Translations under genes and position numbers: made by a program
The notes under the pieces: generated by a model
What the model was told of the DNA's origin: nothing
The model's input: the letters and a program-made list of their open reading frames with translations, nothing else
Databases searched by the model: none
Shown: in pieces, positions 42,562 through 49,379 of the stretch
Numbering within the stretch: the stretch's first letter is position 1
Layout: each line of letters begins with the position of its first letter
Assembly (NCBI RefSeq): GCF_900184685.1
Contig: NZ_FXXL01000006.1
Span: forward strand, 744,001 to 808,000
Source: Butyricimonas sp. Marseille-P3923
GTDB lineage: Bacteria > Bacteroidota > Bacteroidia > Bacteroidales > Marinifilaceae
Reading direction: 5' to 3'
DNA: 64,000 bases

Positions 42562-44001
42562 TTAATTCTTTAATTCATTTTCCAATACTTCCCGCATCTT
42601 TTCACGTCCCATAAAACCTCTGAAAGAATGTTTTATATTCCCTTCTCTATCCACGATTAAATAATGGGGCAACCCTCCCATCTTAAACTGCTCATCTATC
42701 AAATAGCGGTAAGTTTCATTCGTCACCCGGTAATGGTCGCCACTCATGTCCGGTATCATTTTCAACCAACGCTCTTCCGGTGAAGCCTTTGCCCCGGTAA
42801 TAAACAAAAACTTAACCCCTTTTTTCTCAAATTCTTGTTTCACTTCCTCCATTTCATTCATCGCTTTCAAACAAGATTTACAGTACACGTACCAGAAATC
42901 AACAAATACCACTTCTCCCCGGTAGCCCGTCATGATACTGTCAAACACCTGTTCTTTCGGTACGTCCGGAACCTTTCCAATCTTATATCCCGGTTTTGCC
43001 AGATGTTCTGCCCATGCCTTATTTCCTTTCTCGTAAATATCGGTAAATAACTCTTTCACGTAGGGTGAAGCCGTTTGCATCAATGTCAGATGTTCCTTTT
43101 TTAAAGGCAGATCATTATTTACACGCAAATGGCAAACATGAGCTTTTTGTAAATCCAGTAAATAACCTCCTTTATTTTCCAAAAAAGCCTGCAACTGTTC
43201 TTCCTTTCTAAAGTACGATAACATCTTGTTAATCGAATGCTCGGGCAGAAGCATCAAATCATAACCGGCTTCCAGAAAAATTGGCTGCAATATATTAAAG
43301 CAGGGATATTTTGTATAAGGCAGCTCTCTCGAATCTTTTGCTCCTTGATACGCCTTCTCAAAATTCGGATTCATCGAATAAATATCTTCCGCACAATCCA
43401 GCAACGCTTCCAATTGAGCATAGCGGAACCAACCTTCACCTTGTTTTTTCTTTTGCTTCGATGACTCTTTTAATCGACTATCATACAATTCTTTACAATA
43501 AAGAATGTATTCATTTTCCGTCATTCCTTTGATTTTTTCCAAATCTACCGGATAACTACGGTTACGCTCACCACGACAAAGCAAATATTGATTCAATTCC
43601 GAATAATCCCCTTCAAATTCTCCCCTTGTTTCTTTTGTATTCACGTAAAGCCTTGCATTCTCCCCCGGATTCAGGACAATCTCTAATTCCCGATCCATAC
43701 ACGCTAAAGAAAGATTCAACAACAAAGAACCGTGTTGCTCGAATTCTATCAGAGTTTTCCCGTTTTCATCCAGTGCAAATTCTTGTTTACCGGGCAGAAA
43801 TCCACCCCATGACAAATATCCTTCTTTCTTCATCCCGGGTTCATAACCCTGCACTTGAACTTCTAAACAAGTCCGGGCACTTTTCAATACCGGGGATTGC
43901 CATTCCCGAACTTTCATTTTTTCAGTCTTCTGCGCGTATCCGCTTCCCAAAAGACACAATATCGCTACAACGACAAGAATAACTTTACGTTTCATTTTCA
44001 T
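42562..44001 (-). CDS. Thioredoxin-like (TlpA-type) protein with long N-terminal helical domain
   Basis: About 480 residues from MKMKRKVILVVVAILCLLGS (signal peptide). The longer frame starting at 44040 is rejected because it translates straight through a terminator hairpin. Residues ~30-125 are a beta domain (DUF4369-like in feel: EGYLSWGGFLPGKQEFALDE), ~130-340 are helical, and ~345-480 are a thioredoxin fold with the redox site FWYVYCKSCLKAM and a cis-Pro strand GGLPHYLIVDREGNIKHSFRG. Such N-terminal domain plus TlpA proteins are frequent in Bacteroidetes SusCD neighbourhoods. Preceded by a 10-bp-class hairpin with T7, so its expression relative to the first gene is probably reduced. Confidence 0.88.
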   Translation of the reverse strand: MKMKRKVILVVVAILCLLGSGYAQKTEKMKVREWQSPVLKSARTCLEVQVQGYEPGMKKEGYLSWGGFLPGKQEFALDENGKTLIEFEQHGSLLLNLSLACMDRELEIVLNPGENARLYVNTKETRGEFEGDYSELNQYLLCRGERNRSYPVDLEKIKGMTENEYILYCKELYDSRLKESSKQKKKQGEGWFRYAQLEALLDCAEDIYSMNPNFEKAYQGAKDSRELPYTKYPCFNILQPIFLEAGYDLMLLPEHSINKMLSYFRKEEQLQAFLENKGGYLLDLQKAHVCHLRVNNDLPLKKEHLTLMQTASPYVKELFTDIYEKGNKAWAEHLAKPGYKIGKVPDVPKEQVFDSIMTGYRGEVVFVDFWYVYCKSCLKAMNEMEEVKQEFEKKGVKFLFITGAKASPEERWLKMIPDMSGDHYRVTNETYRYLIDEQFKMGGLPHYLIVDREGNIKHSFRGFMGREKMREVLENELKN

Positions 44002-44007
44002 GCGATT

Positions 44008-44043
44008 AAAAAAAGGTTGTCCAAAAATTATCTCGGACAACCT
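44008..44043 (-). terminator. Intercistronic terminator/attenuator inside operon C
   Basis: Minus strand AGGTTGTCC (44043-44035), 12-nt loop, GGACAACCT, then seven T. The 9-bp stem is perfect. It sits between the first thioredoxin gene and the next, 11 bp after the former's stop codon. No second promoter of the ECF type is seen after it, so read-through is probably needed for the three following genes. Confidence 0.85.
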
Positions 44044-44054
44044 CCAAAAAACAG

Positions 44055-45209
44055 CTACTTGTACTTACTAATAATTTCTTTGATTTTTGCAGTTGTCAAA
44101 TCTATGCAAAGACCTTCCCAACGGACAATCCCTTTCGGATCAATCAATTGGACGTATGACAACACGTGCAAATCCATAGTCTTCCATATTTCCCCTTGCG
44201 GGTCACTTGCCAAATTGTACTCGATTTTAGGCTCGATTTCCAGTAATCGCTTTACGCCATCTTTGGCACAACCAATCACCACTAAATCATCGGCAAATTC
44301 CTTACTCCATTTGTTTAACTTCGGGATTGCTTTCCGGCAGGGGCCACAGTGGAAACTGAAGAAATCCCGCAAAACAAACTTGCCTTTCGTTTTCGGTTCT
44401 TTCGGGTACCATTCCTTTATATTCCAATCCGGTACTTTTTCTCCTAAAAACGGTTTTGCCATATTCCGGTCAACCCCTCCATTCTCGTAATCATATTTTT
44501 TTAACAACCCTTCAATTACCTCGGCTGTTAATTCATATCCTGATAATACCGGATTACCTTCCCAGCGAACGATTCCCCGAGTATCCAAAAGCACTGCATG
44601 CGGGTAACCTTTCACTTCATATTTACCGATATATTCCTTTTTCGTATCGATAGCACTATAATACTCGATAACAGGATCTTTCATCCCCCGTACAGATTCT
44701 TCCTTGTTTGGAGCCACACCAATCACCACTAATTTATCTTTAAACTGCTTACTGAATTTATTCAAATCAGGAATACTCTTCCGACAAGGTCCGCAAGAAG
44801 GCCCCCAGAAATCAATCAACACAAATTTACCTTCCGTGTTCGGTACATCCGTCAACCATTTCTCAACTTTCAATTCCGGTGCTTGACGATTCAAATAAGA
44901 TTTTGCATGCAAAGTTTTATCACCATTACTCTCCATTAATCGTCCCTGAACTTGATTCGAGGTCGTTACTGTCCCCTTTTTTTGTTGGGTATCGGCTGAC
45001 TTATTCTTAACCTGCACGTTTCCATTACCCAACATCTTGAATAAATTCTGCAAATCCTCCGCACTCTTGACCTCCATTTTAATAGTCTTGCGAACGGTAC
45101 CGTCACTTGTGACACTATCCTTCACTTCCGTTTTTGTTTCCTGTGCCTGACCGTTATAAAACATACCTGATAACGCGAACACTGCTAGAAAAATCTTCGT
45201 TCTTTTCAT
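44055..45209 (-). CDS. Tandem thioredoxin-domain protein (TlpA/ResA-like), first gene of operon C
   Basis: 384 residues. Signal peptide (MKRTKIFLAVFALSGMFYNGQA), then an ~80-residue low-complexity linker rich in Lys, Thr and Gln, and two TlpA-like domains: ~105-245 with FWGPSCGPCRKSI and ~250-384 with FFSFHCGPCRKAI. The first is nearly identical in wording to domain 2 of the 41595 protein (PDLNKFSKQFKDKLVVIG; DPVIEYYSAIDTKKEY). The second is more diverged. The linker is a possible spacer to the membrane. A terminator follows it, so it is likely the most abundant product of operon C. Confidence 0.92.
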   Translation of the reverse strand: MKRTKIFLAVFALSGMFYNGQAQETKTEVKDSVTSDGTVRKTIKMEVKSAEDLQNLFKMLGNGNVQVKNKSADTQQKKGTVTTSNQVQGRLMESNGDKTLHAKSYLNRQAPELKVEKWLTDVPNTEGKFVLIDFWGPSCGPCRKSIPDLNKFSKQFKDKLVVIGVAPNKEESVRGMKDPVIEYYSAIDTKKEYIGKYEVKGYPHAVLLDTRGIVRWEGNPVLSGYELTAEVIEGLLKKYDYENGGVDRNMAKPFLGEKVPDWNIKEWYPKEPKTKGKFVLRDFFSFHCGPCRKAIPKLNKWSKEFADDLVVIGCAKDGVKRLLEIEPKIEYNLASDPQGEIWKTMDLHVLSYVQLIDPKGIVRWEGLCIDLTTAKIKEIISKYK

Positions 45210-45298
45210 ACATCCCTTTTTTAAAATTTACCCGAACTTACAAGTAAAAACCCTTATTCTTATTCATTCGTTCCGGCGTTGAAATTACTGTTTAACGC

Positions 45299-45328
45299 AA
45301 AACGAATAAACTTTCAAAACAGGGTACA
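45299..45328 (-). promoter_or_regulatory. ECF-type promoter C (thioredoxin/S9 operon)
   Basis: Minus strand TGTACCC, 15 bp, TTCGTTTT; the -10 box ends 90 bp upstream of the start at 45209, the longest leader of the four. Otherwise it is identical to sites A, B and D. Confidence 0.85.
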
Positions 45329-45361
45329 AAGAAGATACATTTTAACAAATTCTTAATAAAA

Positions 45362-45556
45362 GAGGTGTGTTTTGACACACCTCCAGTCTATAATGTCCAT
45401 AAAGTCGAGCCTCCGGCTCCTAAATTCCATAAAGTCCACGATTCAATAACACAATGACATACAATATCATAAATCAAATCTCTCTATACATTTGACCTTA
45501 CAACATTATGGACCTTCAGACCTTATGGACGAGAGTGTGTGTTTTGACACACCCTC
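45362..45556. repeat. 195-bp composite palindromic repeat (right flank of the 25-kb block)
   Basis: Terminal hairpin GAGGTGTGT-TTTG-ACACACCTC (45362-45383), units AGTCTATAATGTCCATAAAGT, small hairpin GAGCC-TCC-GGCTC, another unit, spacer, units ACCTTACAACATTATGGACC and CTTATGGAC, and terminal hairpin GAGAGTGTGTG...ACACACCCTC-like (45531-45556). The same order and orientation as 20239-20416. It lies between the end of the anti-sigma gene and ECF promoter C. Confidence 0.8.
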
Positions 45557-45586
45557 TACTCTATACAGTCAATACTATTTTAATTC

Positions 45587-46744
45587 TTATTTCACGGTCG
45601 AAACATTAATCACGTTTCCTTTGATTTCGAATTTGACTTGTTCTGTCTTTTCGAACTTATCCAACAATTCATTCATATCACTATACCGGTCAATATTCGC
45701 GTAGAAGCGCAAGTTTTTGGCGTCTTCACTCGTGTAGAAGACATAAACATCGTACCATTTGCTCAATCGGGTCAGAATATCTTCCAAACGTTGGTTCCGG
45801 ATATTCAATTTTCCGTTTTTCCAATCCACGAATTCATCCACGTTTACCTCTCTCTGTACTATCGTGTTATTTTTCTTATCCAACACGGCTTGGTGACTCG
45901 GTTCCAGAATACAGGATTCATTGCCTGCCGATACTTTCACTTTACCTTTGACGAGAGTGGTTTCAACAAACTCTTCATCCTCGTAATCCCTGACGTTGAA
46001 TGATGTTCCCAATACTTCTATTTTCTGGTTTTTCATTTCCACGACAAACGGATGTCCCGGATCATGAGCCACGTCAAAATAGATTTCACCGGATGCCTTC
46101 ACCACTCGTTTATCTCCGGAGAATGTCACCGGGTATTCAATCTCCGAGAGAGCTCCCAAATACACCTTTGTCCCGTCCGAAAGTGTTATCCCGTATTCTC
46201 CCCCTCTCGGAGTCGTTACTTTGTTGAAAACTTCCTCTTGAATCAAAGTATCCTGTTTTTTCTCGTAACTCAATACAGAGCCTGTATTAACGATTTTAGC
46301 CGAAGCATCTTCCATCTCGTTGGAAAGATTTTCCAGTTCAACACATATTCCATTGGATAACTGCAAAATAGCTTTATTTCCTCCCGCTGGAATGGTTGCC
46401 ATTTGGGTAGGGGCAACAGTTTTCTCGTCACGCCCTAAAGTAAATACCAGAATGCCTATCAACAAACAAGCCGCAGCACCTGAAACAGACCAATAAAAAA
46501 GATTGCGCCTTTTTCCCGGTTTCTTTTTCTCCAGACGATTGGAAAACTTCTTCCAAGAAACATTTGCATCCTTATCGGTAATCTCCTTCACGAACCCGTT
46601 TTTCTGATAAAACCTTTCTATCTTGTGAAAATAATCTTTATTCTCCCTGTTTGCCGTGTACCATTCTCCGAAACGACTTTCTTCTTCCGGAGAAAGTCCC
46701 CCTTCTAATTTGCGTTCTATGATATCCCACTCTATCTGTTTCAT
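45587..46744 (-). CDS. FecR-family anti-sigma factor
   Basis: 385 residues. The cytoplasmic N-terminus (about 1-80) begins MKQIEWDIIERKLEGGLSPE, the usual sigma-binding region of Bacteroidetes FecR proteins. One membrane helix (LFYWSVSGAAACLLIGILVF) follows near 85-105. The periplasmic part has the FecR domain (VTTPRGGEYGITLSDGTKVYLGALSEIEYP is its signature region, here cited by T-P-x-G-G-x-Y and L-x-D-G-T-x-V-x-L) and a C-terminal DUF4974-type STN-like fold (LEDILTRLSKWYDVYVFYTS). It should hold the adjacent ECF factor inactive until the SusC receptor's STN domain signals ligand. It has its own ECF promoter. Confidence 0.95.
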   Translation of the reverse strand: MKQIEWDIIERKLEGGLSPEEESRFGEWYTANRENKDYFHKIERFYQKNGFVKEITDKDANVSWKKFSNRLEKKKPGKRRNLFYWSVSGAAACLLIGILVFTLGRDEKTVAPTQMATIPAGGNKAILQLSNGICVELENLSNEMEDASAKIVNTGSVLSYEKKQDTLIQEEVFNKVTTPRGGEYGITLSDGTKVYLGALSEIEYPVTFSGDKRVVKASGEIYFDVAHDPGHPFVVEMKNQKIEVLGTSFNVRDYEDEEFVETTLVKGKVKVSAGNESCILEPSHQAVLDKKNNTIVQREVNVDEFVDWKNGKLNIRNQRLEDILTRLSKWYDVYVFYTSEDAKNLRFYANIDRYSDMNELLDKFEKTEQVKFEIKGNVINVSTVK

Positions 46745-46801
46745 AATTCACCTCTTCTTAAATCTACATAAATTCAATTTTACATAGTTCTTCTGATACT
46801 G

Positions 46802-46831
46802 AAAACGAACTCATGTTTATTTCGGGGTACA
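46802..46831 (-). promoter_or_regulatory. ECF-type promoter D (anti-sigma gene)
   Basis: Minus strand TGTACCC, 15 bp, TTCGTTTT, with the -10 box 58 bp upstream of the anti-sigma start and a T-rich/A-rich tract just upstream. It lies in the gap between sigma and anti-sigma genes, so the anti-sigma gene can be induced separately: negative feedback. Confidence 0.85.
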
Positions 46832-46860
46832 GCAAAATGATTTTTTTTTCCATAAAATGA

Positions 46861-47418
46861 CTATTTGAATATCATATACAAAAATAACAGCAAAAATGCC
46901 AAGTGAGTCTTGATATATTTATATGCTCTTTTTATATGCGTGTGTACGGTTCCCTCCGCTATATTCAAACGTTCCGCCACTTCTTTGTACTTCAACCCTT
47001 CGACGACACTCAATTCCAACACTTGCCGTTGCATATCGGGTAATTCCGCCAAAAGTTTTTTCACCTTTCTTTCCCGCTCCGATTCTTCTTCCCCGTACGG
47101 AAAATATACCATGGCTTCGGATTCAACAAGATGCTTTTGATATTTATCTATAATATTCAATTTACGATGATGATCCACGCATAAATTTCTCACCGAGGTA
47201 AACAGGTAACGTTCCAGTGGAATATTTTCCGGCATACTTTTCCCTTTATTCCACAATCCCATGAAAACTTCCTGAACAACATCATCGGCAAGCGCTTCAT
47301 CCATTAAAAAATTTCGGGCAAAAAGATACAGACGTTTATACATAAACTTGTATAAACCTTCAAAATGCTCGGAATAATCCTCATTCAGCCATTCTACTGT
47401 ATACAATTCATCACTCAT
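46861..47418 (-). CDS. ECF RNA polymerase sigma factor (FecI/RpoE-like, Bacteroidetes family)
   Basis: 185 residues from MSDELYTVEWLNEDYSEHFE. Region 2 contains ALADDVVQEVFMGLW and VRNLCVDHHRKLN; region 4 has LPDMQRQVLELSVVEGLKYKEVAERL with the helix-turn-helix NIAEGTVHTHIKRAYKYIK. The longer frame beginning at 47490 is rejected because it would overlap a good -7 promoter box (47488-47495). The C-terminal hydrophobic tail (HLAFLLLFLYMIFK) is a common trait of this subfamily. It is the candidate that recognises TGTACCC-N15-TTCGTTTT. Confidence 0.95.
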   Translation of the reverse strand: MSDELYTVEWLNEDYSEHFEGLYKFMYKRLYLFARNFLMDEALADDVVQEVFMGLWNKGKSMPENIPLERYLFTSVRNLCVDHHRKLNIIDKYQKHLVESEAMVYFPYGEEESERERKVKKLLAELPDMQRQVLELSVVEGLKYKEVAERLNIAEGTVHTHIKRAYKYIKTHLAFLLLFLYMIFK

Positions 47419-47487
47419 AGATAAAATCACACACTCGTGTAATAAACATACATAGTTTATTGAATATTTTCCGTTCGATGTAACAGA

Positions 47488-47517
47488 CAAATATAGAGAT
47501 TATATTTTACTTCCAAA
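47488..47517 (-). promoter_or_regulatory. Primary-sigma promoter of the ECF sigma gene
   Basis: Minus strand TATATTTG (complement of 47488-47495), with TTTG 18 bp upstream (complement of 47514-47517). Both elements match the Bacteroidetes consensus, with spacing one base short. It would give a leader of about 60 nt to the start at 47418. The sigma gene thus appears constitutively transcribed and not driven by its own ECF promoter. Confidence 0.6.
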
Positions 47518-47564
47518 ATAATCGTTTAAAAAACCTATTCTATTTGTACTCGAATCCAATATCT

Positions 47565-49367
47565 TTATTCATCGGATTTATGGAAATAATCATACACGAC
47601 TTTTGCTTTAGCTGCCCCGATAACAGTTGCCAGTTCTTTCTGTGAAGCGGATTGAATCGCATTTACCGTTTTAAAATTCTGTAATAAAGATATTTCCGTC
47701 TTTTCTCCTATACCTTTTATTTCACTCAAGACACTAACCGTTTGTTTCTTTTCGCGCAATTTACGATGGAATGTGATACCGAAGCGATGGGCTTCATCCC
47801 GAATATGCATCAAAGTCTTTAAAGAAATAGATGTTTTCGCCAATAAATAAGGATCTTTATCGCCCGGGTAATAGATTTCCTCCATTTGCTTTGCCAAACC
47901 GATTATCGGTACTCGTTCCACCAAATCCAGTTTTCGTAAAGTGGCAACAGCAGAGCTTAATTGTCCTTTTCCACCATCCACGACTATCAAATCGGGAAGT
48001 TCTCCCCCCTCTTCCAAAACCCGATGATAGCGACGATACAATATTTCCTCCATGGAAGCAAAGTCATTTGCCCCGATAACAGTTTTCACGTGGAAATGTC
48101 TATATTCCCGTTTCGCCGGTTTCCCGTCTATGAAGACAACACAGGAAGCTACCGGAGTGGTTCCCTGTATATTCGAGTTGTCGAAACATTCCATGCGATG
48201 CGGTAAACGAGGCAATTTCAACTCGTTTTTTATCGTGTTCAACAAGTCCAATTTGGTATCTTGACGACGTAATCCTCTCTGCCGCTCACGATCCATTTTA
48301 AAGAATTTCACGTTCCGTTCCGATAAGTCCAGCAATTGTTTTTTCTCTCCTCGCTGGGGAATAGCGTAATTCAGCCCTTGCATAAGCAAATCAGGATAAA
48401 AGGGAACCAGAATTTCTTTGGAACGACTATTCACGAGCTGGCGGATTTCAAAAATTCCAAATGATAGAAGTGATTCTTTCGATTCATCTAGTTTTTTCTC
48501 TAATTCTATTGTATGCACTTGGTTTACAGCTCCATGAACAATACGCAAATAATTCACGTACGCGTATTTTTCGTCTTCCAGATAAGAGAAAACGTCTATG
48601 TCATTCATGGAAGCACTAACAATAGTGGATTTAGTCTGGTGTGATTTCAGTGCTTCTATGGCTTCCTTCATTTCTTGAGCTTTCTCGAATTGAAGCGAAA
48701 TGGTATATTCCTTCATCTTTTGCATCATGAAGTCAATGACAGAAGAGATATTACCTTTCAATATATTTCGAATTTGGGTAATATTTTCCATGTATTCCTC
48801 TTCGGTCACGTACCCCACGCATGGACCCAAACAATTTCCTATATGATATTCAAGACAAACTTTATATTTTCCACCATATATCGCTGATTTATTGAGATTT
48901 AAATTGCATGTACGCAATTTATAAAGACTTTTTATCAAGGAAATCAGTGTACCGGCGTATCTGGCAGATGTAAAAGGACCAAAATACTCCGAACCGTTCC
49001 GGATAAACTTACGTGTGGTAAATACACGGGGAAAAGCCTCTTTCGTGATACATATCCAAGGGTAAGTTTTATCGTCTTTCAGTAGGATGTTATATCGAGG
49101 CTTGTATTTCTTGATCAAGTTATTTTCCAGTAACAAAGCATCTTCTTCCGTATTAACGACAATATACTTTAAGTCACGTATCTTTCTGACCAGAACCATG
49201 GTCTTCGAAGATTGATTATTCTTTACAAAATAGGATGAAACTCTATTCTTTAGATTTTTAGCCTTACCTATATAAATAATAACTCCATTTGCATCAAAAA
49301 ATTGATACACCCCGGGAGTCGTAGGTAATTTACTAACTTTCTCTTTCAATCCTAATTCATCAGTCAT
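47565..49367 (-). CDS. uvrC: Excinuclease ABC subunit C
   Basis: 600 residues. GIY-YIG nuclease domain at the N-terminus (LPTTPGVYQFFDANGVIIYIGKAKNLKNRVSSYF: key Y-x9-10-YIGKA-x-LxxR), the UvrB-binding UVR motif near 205-240 (ISLQFEKAQEMKEAI), the RNase H-like 5' nuclease domain (MECFDNSNIQGTTPVASCVVF, DLIVVDGGKGQLSSA) and two C-terminal helix-hairpin-helix motifs (LSEIKGIGEKTEISLL). It makes the dual incisions in nucleotide excision repair. It lies 12 bp after the adenine deaminase gene on the same strand. Confidence 0.97.
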   Translation of the reverse strand: MTDELGLKEKVSKLPTTPGVYQFFDANGVIIYIGKAKNLKNRVSSYFVKNNQSSKTMVLVRKIRDLKYIVVNTEEDALLLENNLIKKYKPRYNILLKDDKTYPWICITKEAFPRVFTTRKFIRNGSEYFGPFTSARYAGTLISLIKSLYKLRTCNLNLNKSAIYGGKYKVCLEYHIGNCLGPCVGYVTEEEYMENITQIRNILKGNISSVIDFMMQKMKEYTISLQFEKAQEMKEAIEALKSHQTKSTIVSASMNDIDVFSYLEDEKYAYVNYLRIVHGAVNQVHTIELEKKLDESKESLLSFGIFEIRQLVNSRSKEILVPFYPDLLMQGLNYAIPQRGEKKQLLDLSERNVKFFKMDRERQRGLRRQDTKLDLLNTIKNELKLPRLPHRMECFDNSNIQGTTPVASCVVFIDGKPAKREYRHFHVKTVIGANDFASMEEILYRRYHRVLEEGGELPDLIVVDGGKGQLSSAVATLRKLDLVERVPIIGLAKQMEEIYYPGDKDPYLLAKTSISLKTLMHIRDEAHRFGITFHRKLREKKQTVSVLSEIKGIGEKTEISLLQNFKTVNAIQSASQKELATVIGAAKAKVVYDYFHKSDE

Positions 49368-49379
49368 ATCAATAAAATC

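Noticed and set aside
44002-44040. Longer N-terminus for the thioredoxin-like gene at 42562
   Set aside because: The extra codons are the translation of a terminator hairpin and its T run, and the internal Met opens a normal signal peptide.
20239-45556. A composite transposon or integrative element bounded by the 180-195 bp repeats
   Set aside because: No transposase, integrase or mobilisation gene lies between the repeats, and the same repeat family occurs elsewhere without such blocks. Recombination between repeats is possible but transposition is not supported.
47419-47490. Longer N-terminus for the ECF sigma factor
   Set aside because: It would overlap a good -7 promoter element and adds residues not found in this sigma family.
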